DNA of 64,000 bases from Amycolatopsis nigrescens CSC17Ta-90 (GTDB taxonomy: Bacteria; Actinomycetota; Actinomycetes; Mycobacteriales; Pseudonocardiaceae), in contig NZ_ARVW01000001.1 in the NCBI RefSeq assembly GCF_000384315.1, positions 7,175,001-7,239,000 on the forward strand. Reading direction: 5' to 3'. Of the stretch, positions 35,813-45,182 are shown piece after piece. The notes beneath the pieces were generated by a model. That model was given only the letters and a program-made list of their open reading frames with translations. It was not told where the DNA came from and ran no database searches. The stretch's first letter is position 1. The number at the start of each line of letters is the position of its first letter. Both the position numbers and the translations under genes were made by a program.

Positions 35813-37909
35813 TCAGCGGGCGATCTTGATGCTGGCCTGGAGGGCGGGGTCGTTGGACGCGAACGTCCAGCCGTCCCTGCTCTCGAAGCCGGGGTTGCGC
35901 ACGGTGAAACCGACCGAGTCGATGTTGTCCACCCCGGCGTCGATGCCGAGGTCGGCGGTGGGGTTGAGCACGCACAGCTGGAAGGACAGCGTCACGCTGC
36001 TCTTGCCCCGCACGAAGTCCCCGATGTCGATCGGGCCCTGCGCCGACTCGCCGTTCATCCAGGTGTTCTCCCACCAGTCGCCGACGTCGTGGTGGTAGAC
36101 CTGGTTGCCGTCCACCAGCAGCCGCTTGGCCAGCTTGTTCCAGGCGAAGCCGGTCTTGGCGTACTGGTCGTAGTCCCAGAACGAGATCTCGTACCGGGCC
36201 GAGGACGGGTCCACCTTGACCACCTGGCTGGCCGTGGCGCAGCCGCCCTCCCTGGTCGGCGTCCGCTCCGGCGCGGTCAGGCTCAGCCTGCCGTTGCCGT
36301 ACATCGCGTAGTTGTCGCTGCGGAAACCGCTGGTCGGCCGCTCCGGCGGGAACGGCCGGTTGACGAACTGCTCGCCGCGCAGCGAGGTGGCCACCGCGTC
36401 GCGGATCCGGGCCGGCCGGTCCGTGGCGTACAGGTCGATCGACGGCAGCAGCTCGTGGTTGTTCGAGCTGACCGTCCAGCCGTCCGGCGACTCGAACCCG
36501 CCGTTGAGCAGGGAGAGTCCTTCGCCGCTCACGTCGTCGAAGCCGATGTCCAGCGGGTAGTCGCCGACGCCACGGCGGTCGAGCACGCGGAGCGCGATCG
36601 TGGCGGAACGTTTGCCGCGCAGTGCCTCGGTGAGATCGACGGCGCGCCGCTGGTAGGTGTGCCCGCCGCCGTCGGCGATGTCGGACTCCCAGGCCACCGC
36701 ACCGTCCACGAGCACCTGTTTGATGTGGTATCCCGCGCCGTCGAGGTTGCCGTAGTAGCCGTCGAAGTCGTAGAAGGTCAGGATCTTCTTCCGCGCCCGC
36801 GGGTCCACCGTCACCCGTTGCTCGGCCTGCGCGTAGTCACCGGCCCTGGTGCCGACGAACGAGGCCAGCGAGACGTTGAACCGGCCGATCCCGTGCGCTG
36901 CCCGGTTGTCCCCGGTGATGGTCGGCTTGTCCGCCAGCGGCAGGCCGTAGGCGAGCACGCCGAGGAGCCGGTTGGCCCGCACGTACGGCAGCGCGTTCTC
37001 GATCGTCTTCGCCGCGTAGTCCTCGGTGGGCGGCAGCGCGGCGTCCAGGAACCGGCCGCTGTAGAGCAGGAAGAGCACCCCCAGCCCGCGTGGTTCGGTC
37101 TGTTTCAGAATGTTGTCCACATTGGACGCGACCGCGGACGGGTCCTGGGTGTTGTTGTTCCAGCCGAGGTAGGGGTAGACGATGCCGTCGATGTACTTGC
37201 CGAACCGTTCGTAGAAGCCGGAGTTGATGGCCTCCCAGTAGTACAGCGTGGTGTAGAAGCCGAGCTTGGGGTTGATCTCGTCCTGGGTGTCCACCATCCG
37301 CTGCATGTACTCCGGGGTGAACAGCTGCGGGTTCTGCCCGTTCAGGAAGTCGTCGATGGCCCAGGCGACCACGTTCGGGTACTGCAGGGACAGCTTGGCG
37401 ATCTCCTTGGCCCAGGTGATGAAGTCCAGTTTGTACGGCCGTGAGCAGCGGCCGCTCTGGTGCGGCACCGGACTGTCGAAGCACTCCGACGGCGGTACCA
37501 GGTAGACCCAGATCTTGATCCCGGCCCTGGCGGCCGCCGGCGCGAACTCGAGGCGCAGGTCGTCCCAGTCCACTGGGGAGTCCCAGATGTCGAAGACGTA
37601 GGTGTTCAGTCCGACCTGTTTCAGCTTCTCGACCAGGGCGGGGGTGTCGGTGTGCCGGTAGCCGTCCGCGCGCGGGTTTGCTTCGCGGACCTCGGGATAG
37701 ACGGTGTTCCCGCCGGCCTTCGCGGCCTTGACGCCGTCCGGGGGGAGTACGGACTGCCTGATCTCAGACAGCGGGGCGTCCTTGACCCGGTCGTTCACCG
37801 GGGGTGGCTGGTCCTGCGCCGAGGCGGCTGGGGCGGTGGCCGCGAGTGCGGCCGCGACACAGGTGCTAGTGATCAGCGAGACAAGTGCTCTCCAGTGGGG
37901 ACCCCTCAT
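35813..37909 (-). CDS. Secreted TIM-barrel protein, putative glycoside hydrolase, with two C-terminal modules
   Basis: 698 residues from ATG 37909 with GGAG about seven bases upstream. A signal peptide (cleavage after about PAASA) is followed by a barrel-like domain to about residue 380: LKQVGLNTYVFDIWDSPVDW, GIKIWVYLVPPSE, VVAWAIDDFLNG with paired Asp, GFYTTLYYWEA and GIVYPYLGWNN. Two related beta-rich modules follow, each ending in a GFES-DGWT-SN motif (LLNGGFESPDGWTVSSNN and VRNPGFESRDGWTFASND), suggesting an internal duplication with a binding role. The family is not recognised with certainty; carbohydrate cleavage is inferred from fold and neighbours. Confidence 0.8.
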   Translation of the reverse strand: MRGPHWRALVSLITSTCVAAALAATAPAASAQDQPPPVNDRVKDAPLSEIRQSVLPPDGVKAAKAGGNTVYPEVREANPRADGYRHTDTPALVEKLKQVGLNTYVFDIWDSPVDWDDLRLEFAPAAARAGIKIWVYLVPPSECFDSPVPHQSGRCSRPYKLDFITWAKEIAKLSLQYPNVVAWAIDDFLNGQNPQLFTPEYMQRMVDTQDEINPKLGFYTTLYYWEAINSGFYERFGKYIDGIVYPYLGWNNNTQDPSAVASNVDNILKQTEPRGLGVLFLLYSGRFLDAALPPTEDYAAKTIENALPYVRANRLLGVLAYGLPLADKPTITGDNRAAHGIGRFNVSLASFVGTRAGDYAQAEQRVTVDPRARKKILTFYDFDGYYGNLDGAGYHIKQVLVDGAVAWESDIADGGGHTYQRRAVDLTEALRGKRSATIALRVLDRRGVGDYPLDIGFDDVSGEGLSLLNGGFESPDGWTVSSNNHELLPSIDLYATDRPARIRDAVATSLRGEQFVNRPFPPERPTSGFRSDNYAMYGNGRLSLTAPERTPTREGGCATASQVVKVDPSSARYEISFWDYDQYAKTGFAWNKLAKRLLVDGNQVYHHDVGDWWENTWMNGESAQGPIDIGDFVRGKSSVTLSFQLCVLNPTADLGIDAGVDNIDSVGFTVRNPGFESRDGWTFASNDPALQASIKIAR

Positions 37910-38030
37910 AGTATTCTCCGTATATCGAAGATGATTACGAGTAGCTGAAAAATAAGATGATCCCTGGTGAACAGCCGTTGCGGCAAGGTCCGTTGCGGTG
38001 ACGACGGCGTTTTGTGGGAAGAGAGCAAGA

Positions 38031-38843
38031 GTGAGCGAGATGCAGGCGCAGAAGGACGGCCCGGGGTTCCGCGAGGCGCCGGCGCGGCCGCCCTCTCCGG
38101 CGGTCGACCGGGCGCTGACCGTGCTGGAAAAGCTGGTGGCGGCCTCCGACGGGCTCACCCTCACCGCGCTCGCCAGGACCACCGCGATCCCGCTGGCCAC
38201 CTGCGCCTCCATCGTCTACACGCTGGAGCAACGCGGTTACGCCACCCGCCGGGTGGTCGGGCGCAGCCACTTCTGGCGGGCCACCATGCGCCTCTACGAC
38301 CTGGCCGCGCCGCTGATCAGGCAGGACGATCTGTCCGAAGTGGCCCAGCCGCAGCTGCGGGCGCTGGCCGACGAGCTGCGGATGCCCGCGCACGTCGGCG
38401 TGCTCGACGGCGCGTCGGTGGTCTACGTGGCCAAGGCCGCGACGCCGGGGTTCATCCAGTTCGACACCTACCCCGGCAAGGTCTCGCCGTTCAACCTGAC
38501 CGCGCTGGGCAGGGCGATCGCGGCCTACCTGCCGGACGCCGAGCTGGAGCCGCTGCTCGGTCAGCTCTCCGCCGGCGCCGGGCCGAAAGCGAAGCGGCCG
38601 TCGGTGCGCGCGTTCCGGGCCCAGCTCGCCAAGGTCAGGCAGGCTGGCTACGCGCTGGAGGACGAGGAGGAGCAGGCCGACATCGCCTGCGTCGCGGCTC
38701 CTTTCTTCGACGCCGAGGGCAGGGTGAACGGCTCGGTGGGGGTCACCGGGTTCGCCCGCGACCTGGCCGGGCGCAAGCTCGCCAGCGCGGCTGAACTCGT
38801 TGTGCGGCAAGGGAAGGAGATCTCCGCGAAGCTGGGCTTCTGA
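38031..38843 (+). CDS. IclR-family transcriptional regulator
   Basis: 270 residues from GTG 38031 (GGAAGAG upstream). The N-terminal winged helix starts SPAVDRALTVLEKLVAASDG, with ALARTTAIPLATCASIVYTL as recognition region; the C-terminal effector domain has RMPAHVGVLDGASVVYVAKA, FNLTALGRAIAAYLPDAELE and FFDAEGRVNGSVGVTGFA. It is divergent from the secreted TIM-barrel gene and just ahead of the ABC/catabolic run, so it probably controls one or both. Two copies of CCGTTGCGG 15 bp apart (37975 and 37990) precede it. Confidence 0.92.
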   Translation: MSEMQAQKDGPGFREAPARPPSPAVDRALTVLEKLVAASDGLTLTALARTTAIPLATCASIVYTLEQRGYATRRVVGRSHFWRATMRLYDLAAPLIRQDDLSEVAQPQLRALADELRMPAHVGVLDGASVVYVAKAATPGFIQFDTYPGKVSPFNLTALGRAIAAYLPDAELEPLLGQLSAGAGPKAKRPSVRAFRAQLAKVRQAGYALEDEEEQADIACVAAPFFDAEGRVNGSVGVTGFARDLAGRKLASAAELVVRQGKEISAKLGF

Positions 38844-38873
38844 CCAGGGTGGAATATGGTGCCGTTTTGGGAC

Positions 38874-38890
38874 GCGGCAACCCTTGCCGC
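38874..38890. terminator. Short hairpin after the IclR gene
   Basis: GCGGCAA-CCC-TTGCCGC, a perfect 7-bp inverted repeat 31 bp after the stop. It may be a weak terminator. GCGGCAA also occurs in the upstream region of the IclR gene (37980-37986), so an operator role is possible. Confidence 0.4.
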
Positions 38891-38912
38891 CGAACGAGGG
38901 ACGGTTCTAACA

Positions 38913-38927
38913 TCTTCAGGCTGAAGA
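38913..38927. promoter_or_regulatory. 15-bp palindrome upstream of the ABC/catabolic run
   Basis: TCTTCAG-G-CTGAAGA is a perfect dyad in an AT-rich patch 66 bp before the binding-protein start, the size and position of an IclR operator. It is the best candidate control site for the 39-50 kb run. Confidence 0.5.
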
Positions 38928-38993
38928 AGTTATTTTCGAAATGACGATAGGTCGGGATCGGCGCAGCGGTCCGGAGCCAACGGGAGGTTCGGC

Positions 38994-40583
38994 GTGGGGA
39001 TGCGGCGAAGGGGGCTGACCGCGCTCTGCGGTTCGGCCGTCCTGATCATGCTGGCCAGTGCCTGCAGCAGCGGAGACAGCGGGGACTCAGACGGGCCGGA
39101 GGTCCAGCCCTCCGCGCAGAGCGGCCAGGGCCCGGTCAAGGACGGCGGCACGCTGGTCTACGGGCAGACCGTCGGGGTCAGCCAGCTGGACCCGAACAAG
39201 ATCGCCAGCGCCGCGCAGAGCCAGCTGCAGACCCTGCTGTGGAGCGGGTTGACCACCTGGGGCCCGGACAACACCACGAAGCCGGACCTGGCCGCGTCCT
39301 GGGAGCACTCGCCGGACTTCAAGCAGTGGACCTTCAAGCTGCGGCCTGGGGTGAAGTACCACGACGGCAAGGCGTTCACCGCGGCCGAGGCCAAGAAGAA
39401 CTTCGACAAGGTGCTCGAGCCGAACTCGACCGCGCAGGTGGCCACCAAGATCTCGATGGTCTCCTCGGTCACCGCCAAGGACGACACCACGCTGGTGCTC
39501 GACCTCGAGACGCCAAAGCCGGAGCTGCCCACCGCGGTGATCGACGTCAAGATGACCGACGTGGACGACCTGGCCAACGTGAACCAGAAGGCCAACGGCA
39601 CCGGACCGTACAAGCTCAAGTCCTTCGTCCCGGACCAGACCGTCGAGCTGGTCCGCAACGACACCTACTTCGGCGCGAAGCCGCATTTCGACGCGGTGAA
39701 CATCGCCAGGTTCGCGGACGCCACCGCGGCGCAGACGGCGCTGCGCTCCGGTGACATCCAGGTGATGGGCGCGGTCGCCCCGGACGCGGTGAAGAACCTG
39801 GCCACCGACGGCAGGCAGCTGCTCACCGCGGCCGAGCCGGCCGCCTTCGCGGTCTGGGAGCTGGACACCACCTCGGCCCCGTTCAACAATCCGAAGGCGC
39901 GGCAGGCGCTCTCCTACGCGGCGAACCGGCAGGCGATGATGGATGCCGGCTACGCGGGCTACGGGCTGCCGATTCCGGGGAACGTGGTGGTGAACCCGAA
40001 GAACAAGTACTACGACCAGGCGCTGCCCCCGCAGGAGTACAACCTGGACCGGGCCAAGCAGCTGTTCGCCGAAGCCGGGGTCACCGAAGGCAGCACGCTG
40101 ACCTTCTGGACCAAGGCCGGCAGCGATCCGGAGTGGACCACGATCGGCCAGATCCTCCAGGAGGACCTGAAGAAGATCGGGATCAACCTGGACATCCAGA
40201 GCAACGAGAACAGCACCTGGACCGCGAAGTTCTACCCCAAGGGCAAGCCCTACCCGAACATGGTGATCCCGAACTACATCTCCTTCGCGCCGATGCCGGA
40301 CGCATACGCGTTGAGCTGGTTCGCCGGGGAGAAGGGCACCTGCGAGTGCAACTGGGTGGCGCCGGCGGAGTACAACGACGCGGTGGCGGCCATCGAGTCC
40401 AAGGGCGACGGCCCGGAACGCGACGCCGCGTTCAAGACCGCCCAGCAGGTGCTCAACCGCGAGAACCCGATCATCGTGCTCGGCAGCACCGCGTTCCTGT
40501 CCGTGGCGCAGGCGAACGTGCGGGGGGCGTGGGTGCAGGCGGAAGGGACCCTGCACCTGGAGGAGGCCGGGTTCGCGGCCTAG
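38994..40583 (+). CDS. ABC importer substrate-binding lipoprotein, family 5 (peptide/oligosaccharide type)
   Basis: 529 residues; GTG 38994 has GGGAGG seven bases upstream. Lipoprotein signal with lipobox LASAC (Cys about residue 24). The family 5 fold is clear: GGTLVYGQTVGVSQLDPNK, LAASWEHSPDFKQWTFKLRPGVKYHDGKAFTAAE (read in parts), GTGPYKLKSF, NPKARQALSYAANR and DRAKQLFAEAG. It captures ligand outside the membrane for the permeases that follow. Family 5 proteins bind peptides, nickel complexes or oligosaccharides; ligand not deducible. Confidence 0.94.
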   Translation: MGMRRRGLTALCGSAVLIMLASACSSGDSGDSDGPEVQPSAQSGQGPVKDGGTLVYGQTVGVSQLDPNKIASAAQSQLQTLLWSGLTTWGPDNTTKPDLAASWEHSPDFKQWTFKLRPGVKYHDGKAFTAAEAKKNFDKVLEPNSTAQVATKISMVSSVTAKDDTTLVLDLETPKPELPTAVIDVKMTDVDDLANVNQKANGTGPYKLKSFVPDQTVELVRNDTYFGAKPHFDAVNIARFADATAAQTALRSGDIQVMGAVAPDAVKNLATDGRQLLTAAEPAAFAVWELDTTSAPFNNPKARQALSYAANRQAMMDAGYAGYGLPIPGNVVVNPKNKYYDQALPPQEYNLDRAKQLFAEAGVTEGSTLTFWTKAGSDPEWTTIGQILQEDLKKIGINLDIQSNENSTWTAKFYPKGKPYPNMVIPNYISFAPMPDAYALSWFAGEKGTCECNWVAPAEYNDAVAAIESKGDGPERDAAFKTAQQVLNRENPIIVLGSTAFLSVAQANVRGAWVQAEGTLHLEEAGFAA

Positions 40584-40594
40584 GAAGGGTGGGC

Positions 40595-41557
40595 ATGGCC
40601 TGGTATGTGCTGCGGCGCCTCGGCGCCAGCGTGCTGATGCTCGTGCTGGTGTCGATGCTGATCTTCGTGGTGCTGCGGCTGCTGCCCGGCGACCCGACGG
40701 TCACCAAGGTCGGGCAGGCGCAGGGCATCGATCCGGCGGCGCTGCTCCAGCTGCGCACCGAGCTGGGGCTGGAGGACCCGATCCCGGTGCAGTACTGGAA
40801 CTGGATCGCCGGGGTGTTCTCCGGTGACCTCGGCCGCTCCTACTTCAGCCAGTTCGACGTGGACGTGCTGATCGGCCAGCGGTTCGGGCCGACGGTGGAG
40901 CTCTCGCTGGCCGCGCTGGTGCTCGCGGTGCTGCTGGCGCTGGTGCTTTCGGTGCTGCCGACGGTGCTGCGCAGCAAGTGGCTGGCCAGGTTCGTCGGCG
41001 GGTACACCACGCTCGGCATGGCGTCGCCGCCGTTCGTGTTCGGCATCGTGCTGATCGCGATCTTCACGGTGAAGCTGGGCGTCCTGGACAACGAGACCTA
41101 CGTCGCGCCGTCCGAGGATCTGCTCGGCAACCTGCGGGCTTTGCTGCTGCCCGCGCTGACCCTCGGCATCTGCCTGTCCGCACCGTTGATCAGGTACCTG
41201 CGCGCCTCGCTCACCGACATGGAACTGGCGCAGCACGTGCGCACCGCGACCGGCAAGGGGATCAGCCGCCGTGCCGTGGTGCTGCGGCACATCCTGCCGA
41301 ACGCGCTGCTGCCCGCGCTGACCTCGCTCGGCATCACGGTGGGCCAGGTGCTCAGCGGGGCGGTGGTGGTGGAGTACGTGTTCCGCTGGCCGGGGCTCGG
41401 CTCGCTGATCGTGGACTCGGTGTACAAGCGGGACTACGCGGTCATCCAGAGCACGGTGCTGTTGCTGGCCGCCGTTTTCGTTCTGGTGAACCTGGTGGTG
41501 GACATCCTCTACGGGGTGCTCGATCCGCGGCTGCGGGTGGGGAAGGTGACGGCATGA
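40595..41557 (+). CDS. ABC importer permease, DppB type
   Basis: 320 residues, six predicted membrane helices. It begins WYVLRRLGASVLMLVLVSMLIF as DppB/OppB proteins do, has LRLLPGDPT, the EAA loop around RHVRTATGKGISRRAVVLRH, and VEYVFRWPGLGSLIVDSVYKRD. The start is ATG 40595 after GGAAGGG; its stop overlaps the next permease (ATGA). Forms the channel with DppC-like protein. Confidence 0.94.
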   Translation: MAWYVLRRLGASVLMLVLVSMLIFVVLRLLPGDPTVTKVGQAQGIDPAALLQLRTELGLEDPIPVQYWNWIAGVFSGDLGRSYFSQFDVDVLIGQRFGPTVELSLAALVLAVLLALVLSVLPTVLRSKWLARFVGGYTTLGMASPPFVFGIVLIAIFTVKLGVLDNETYVAPSEDLLGNLRALLLPALTLGICLSAPLIRYLRASLTDMELAQHVRTATGKGISRRAVVLRHILPNALLPALTSLGITVGQVLSGAVVVEYVFRWPGLGSLIVDSVYKRDYAVIQSTVLLLAAVFVLVNLVVDILYGVLDPRLRVGKVTA

Positions 41558-42459
41558 CGGCACTGGACCCCGGAGCCGGTGCGCCGCTCGGCGATCCGGC
41601 GGGGGAACCGCGGCGGGACGCGCGGGAGGCGGCGGGGCCCGGCCTGCTGCGCCGGTTCCTCGGCCGGCCGCCGGCCGTGATCGCGCTGGTGGTGCTCGGT
41701 GTTTTCGTGGTGCTGGCGGCGATCCAGCCGTTCGCGCTGGCCTCACCGACCAAGATCAACGCGCGGGACAAGTTCGCCGCGCCGAGTTTCGCGCACCCGT
41801 TCGGCACCGACGAGCTCGGTCGCGACCTGCTGTCCAGGGTGGCGCAGGCCGGGCAGATCTCGCTCGGTTTCGCGGCCGGTGCGACGGTGATCGCGATGCT
41901 GGTCGGGGTCACCTGGGGGATGCTCGCGGCGGCGCGGTCCGGCTGGCTGGACGAGGTGCTGATGCGGATCGCGGAGGCCGCGCTGGCCATCCCGACCATC
42001 CTGTTCGCGCTGGTGTTCGTGGCCGCCTTCGGCTCGGACGTGGTCGCGATGGCGGTGGTGGCGGGCCTGCTGATGTCGCCGCTGACCGCCAGGATCGCGC
42101 GCTCCGCGGTGCTGGCCGAGCTGCAGTCGGAGTACGTGCACGGCCTGGACGCGGTCGGGGTCTCGCGGGTCCGGATCCTGTTCACCGAGGTGCTGCCCAA
42201 CGCGGTGCCCGCGCTGCTGGCGCAGGCTTCGCTGAACGTGGCCATCTCGCTGATGCTGGAGGCCACGCTGAGCTTCGTCGGACTCGGCATCCAGCCGCCG
42301 GACGCGTCCTGGGGCACCCTGCTCAAGGTCGGCTACGACAAGCTGTACGAGTCGATCTGGTACCCGCTGATCCCGGCGCTGCTGATCATCGCCGCGATCG
42401 GCGCGCTGAACACGATCGGCGACCAGCTCCAGCGGGTGCTGCACCGGAGCGGCTCATGA
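41554..42459 (+). CDS. ABC importer permease, DppC type
   Basis: 301 residues. A cytoplasmic N terminus, then helices with the DppC marks: HPFGTDELGRDLLSRV, LARAL-like EAA loop GLDAVGVSRVRILFTEVLPNAVPAL (in parts) and LEATLSFVGLGIQPPDASWG. It pairs with the upstream permease. ATGA overlap at both ends shows tight translational coupling. Confidence 0.94.
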   Translation: MTALDPGAGAPLGDPAGEPRRDAREAAGPGLLRRFLGRPPAVIALVVLGVFVVLAAIQPFALASPTKINARDKFAAPSFAHPFGTDELGRDLLSRVAQAGQISLGFAAGATVIAMLVGVTWGMLAAARSGWLDEVLMRIAEAALAIPTILFALVFVAAFGSDVVAMAVVAGLLMSPLTARIARSAVLAELQSEYVHGLDAVGVSRVRILFTEVLPNAVPALLAQASLNVAISLMLEATLSFVGLGIQPPDASWGTLLKVGYDKLYESIWYPLIPALLIIAAIGALNTIGDQLQRVLHRSGS

Positions 42460-44117
42460 ACGAGTCCGAAGTGCTGCGGCTGGAGGACCTCGGCATCGGG
42501 GTGCGCGTCTCCGGCGGGATGCGGCCGCTGGTGCACGACGTGAGCCTGACCCTGCGCGCCGGGGAGCGGACCGCGCTGGTCGGCGAGTCCGGCAGCGGTA
42601 AGACCATGGTGTCGCTGTCGGTGATGCGGCTGAACCCGGAGCCCACCGCGATCACCGCCGGCAAGGTGCTGCTGAACGGCACCGAGCTGGCGCTGGCGAG
42701 CGAGCGCGAGATGGAACGGGTGCGGGGTGGGCGGATCGCGATGATCTACCAGGACCCGCTGTCCTCGCTCAACCCGGTCCGCACCATCGGCAACCAGCTG
42801 GTGGAGGCGATCCGCGCGCACCAGGACATCTCGCCGAAGGACGCCGCGGACCGCGCGGTGGAGCTGCTGGCCGAGGTCGGCGTGCCGGAGCCGGCGAAGC
42901 GGGTGCGCGACTACCCGCACCAGTTCTCCGGCGGGATGCGGCAGCGGGTGATGATCGCGATGGCCATCTCCTGCTCGCCGGACGTGCTGATCGCGGACGA
43001 GCCGACCACCGCGCTGGACGTGACCACCCAGGCGATGATCCTGCGGCTGCTGGACGACCTTGCCGACCAGCGCGGGATGGCCGTCCTGTTCATCACCCAC
43101 GACCTGGCCGTGGCATCGGTGTTCTGCCAGCGCATCCACGTGATGCGCGAGGGCAGGGTGGTGGAGTCCGGGCTGCTGCGGGAGGTGCTTTCCGCGCCGG
43201 ACCACGAGTACACCCGCGAGCTGCTGGACTCGGTGGTGACCCTGGATCTCGACCCGTCCCGGCCGATGCGAACCCGCGGCGCCCCGGTCACGACGTCCCC
43301 TGTGTCCATTTCGGACAGTGCAGAGGCTGTGGGGGACGCCGAGCCGGGCGAGGTGGTCGTCGAGGCGGAGCATCTGGTGCGCAGGTTCGGCACCGGGGTG
43401 ATCGCGGTGAACGACGTCTCGCTGTCCATCCGCCGCGGGGAGACCTTCGGGCTGGTCGGCGAGTCCGGCTCCGGCAAGTCCACGCTCAGCCAGCTGCTGC
43501 TCGGCCTGGACAAGCCCAGCTCCGGGGTGGTCCGGTATCAGGGCACCGAGCTGTCCGCGCTGAGCCGCGGCGAGCTGCGCAAGCGGCGCCGGGACATGCA
43601 GGTGGTGCTGCAGGACCCGATCGGCTCGCTGAACCGGCGCAAAACGGTGGAGCAGATCGTCGGGCTGCCGCTCGCCGTGCACGAAGGAACGTCCAAAAAG
43701 GACCGCCGGGCCAGGGTGCTGGAGCTGCTGGATCTTGTCGGCCTGCCCGAGTCCTTCCTCGGCCGCTACCCCCGCGAGCTTTCCGGCGGGCAGTGCCAGC
43801 GGGTGAACATCGCGCGCGCGATCGCGCTGGAGCCGTCCTTCCTGGTGCTGGACGAGGCGGTGTCCGCGGTGGACGTGGTGATCCAGGCGCAGATCCTGAA
43901 CCTGCTGCGCGACCTGCAGACCAGGCTGGGGCTGACCTGCCTGTTCGTCTCGCACGATCTCGCCGTGGTGCGCTACATGGCACCCCGGCTGGCGGTGATG
44001 TACCAGGGGCGGATCGTGGAGAGCGGCGGGCGCGACGAGATCTTCGGGAACCCGCGGCACGAGTACACCAGGACCCTGATCGCGGCCATCCCGGCACTGG
44101 AGGTGGCGTCCGGATGA
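42456..44117 (+). CDS. Fused DppD-DppF ABC ATPase
   Basis: 553 residues carrying two ATPase domains on one chain. Domain 1: Walker A GESGSGKT at 43-50, signature FSGGMRQRV, Walker B LIADEPT. Domain 2: Walker A GESGSGKS near 335, signature LSGGQCQRV, and Walker B FLVLDEA followed by VSAVD rather than the usual PTSALD. The linker is at about residues 265-300. It drives the importer. The fusion fixes the two ATPases at equal amounts. Confidence 0.94.
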   Translation: MNESEVLRLEDLGIGVRVSGGMRPLVHDVSLTLRAGERTALVGESGSGKTMVSLSVMRLNPEPTAITAGKVLLNGTELALASEREMERVRGGRIAMIYQDPLSSLNPVRTIGNQLVEAIRAHQDISPKDAADRAVELLAEVGVPEPAKRVRDYPHQFSGGMRQRVMIAMAISCSPDVLIADEPTTALDVTTQAMILRLLDDLADQRGMAVLFITHDLAVASVFCQRIHVMREGRVVESGLLREVLSAPDHEYTRELLDSVVTLDLDPSRPMRTRGAPVTTSPVSISDSAEAVGDAEPGEVVVEAEHLVRRFGTGVIAVNDVSLSIRRGETFGLVGESGSGKSTLSQLLLGLDKPSSGVVRYQGTELSALSRGELRKRRRDMQVVLQDPIGSLNRRKTVEQIVGLPLAVHEGTSKKDRRARVLELLDLVGLPESFLGRYPRELSGGQCQRVNIARAIALEPSFLVLDEAVSAVDVVIQAQILNLLRDLQTRLGLTCLFVSHDLAVVRYMAPRLAVMYQGRIVESGGRDEIFGNPRHEYTRTLIAAIPALEVASG

Positions 44118-44140
44118 ACGGAAGCGTGGTGGGACGGTGA
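44114..44140 (+). other. Bridging micro-ORF between the ATPase and oxidoreductase genes
   Basis: ATG 44114 overlaps the ATPase TGA; after eight codons (MNGSVVGR) its TGA overlaps the GTG start at 44137. Confidence 0.4.
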
Positions 44141-45147
44141 GCGTCGGGATCGTGCTGGCCGGGCTCGGGGACATCGCGCTCAGCGCGCATCTTCCCGCGC
44201 TGGCGCGCAACTCCGGGGTACGGGTGCTCGGCCTGGTCGACCCGGACGAGCACCGCCGCGAGCTCGCGCGGGCGCTGCTGCCCGCCCCGGCGTTCGCGGA
44301 CCTCGCCGAGGTGCTGGACGATCCGGAGGTGCGGGGCGTGGTGCTGGCGACCCCGCCGTGGGTGACCACCGGGCTCATTCCCCTGGTGACCGCCACCGGC
44401 CGGTTCGTGCTGGCCGAGAAGCCGGTCGCCACCTCGGTGCGGGCCGCCGGTGTGCTCGCCGAACTGCCGGAGCCGCAGCGGGGACTGGTCCAGGTCGGCC
44501 TGACCTACCGGCACGACCCGGCCATGGAGCTGCTGCACGACTGGATCACCGGCGGCCGCCTCGGCTCCCCGTCGCTGGTCCGCGCCCAGATCTACGACGA
44601 ACGCCGCGACCCGGCCGATCCGGCGCACGCCGGCCGGATCGAAGGCACCCTGCGGCACGGCATGCCGGTGGTGCACGAGGGCGCGCACGTTTTCGACTGG
44701 TTCGGCTACCTGCTCGGCGGGCCGCCGGACCGGGTGGCGGACGCGTGGGCGGTGGCGACCAGGCCGGACCTGCCCGCGCCCAACCTGTGCGGCGCCAGGC
44801 TGGAGTACCCGCCGTCGGGCGGGCAGGGCACGCCCACCGTCGTGCTGGCCGAGTTCGGCTGGCTCACCGACGCGCTGCCGCGCTGCGAGATCAGCGTGCT
44901 CGGGGACCGCGGGCACGCGCTGCTCGACGGGCAGAGCTTCCGGTTGGAGCTGAGCACCGCCGCCGGGCTGGAACAGGTCGCCTTCGAGCCGGAGCGGACC
45001 ACCCGCTGCTTCGACCGTCAGCTCGTTCGGTTCGTGGACCTGATCACCGGCGCCAGCACCGCGCCGGCCCCCGATCTCGCGGACGGCCTCGCCGCACTCG
45101 AACTCGCCGAACGGGTGGCCGTGCTGGCCGGGGAGTCCCCGCGATGA
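44137..45147 (+). CDS. Gfo/Idh/MocA-family oxidoreductase
   Basis: 336 residues from GTG 44137. The N-terminal Rossmann NAD(P) domain has VLAGLGDIALSAHLPAL (the glycine-rich loop is GLGDIA, slightly unusual), then VVLATPPWVTTGL and the catalytic-lysine motif AEKPVA. The C-terminal beta-sheet domain shows YRHDPAMELLHDW and MPVVHEGAHVFDW. Family members oxidise sugars, inositols or sugar-derived acids. Placed between the importer and the hydrolases it probably acts on the imported compound. Confidence 0.9.
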   Translation: MSVGIVLAGLGDIALSAHLPALARNSGVRVLGLVDPDEHRRELARALLPAPAFADLAEVLDDPEVRGVVLATPPWVTTGLIPLVTATGRFVLAEKPVATSVRAAGVLAELPEPQRGLVQVGLTYRHDPAMELLHDWITGGRLGSPSLVRAQIYDERRDPADPAHAGRIEGTLRHGMPVVHEGAHVFDWFGYLLGGPPDRVADAWAVATRPDLPAPNLCGARLEYPPSGGQGTPTVVLAEFGWLTDALPRCEISVLGDRGHALLDGQSFRLELSTAAGLEQVAFEPERTTRCFDRQLVRFVDLITGASTAPAPDLADGLAALELAERVAVLAGESPR

Positions 45148-45182
45148 GCCACCCGGACACCGGCGGAAGGGGGCGGGGATGA
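45144..45182 (+). other. Bridging micro-ORF between the oxidoreductase and creatininase-family genes
   Basis: ATG 45144 overlaps the oxidoreductase TGA; after 12 codons (MSHPDTGGRGRG) its TGA overlaps ATG 45179. The next gene's purine-rich ribosome site lies inside it. Confidence 0.4.
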
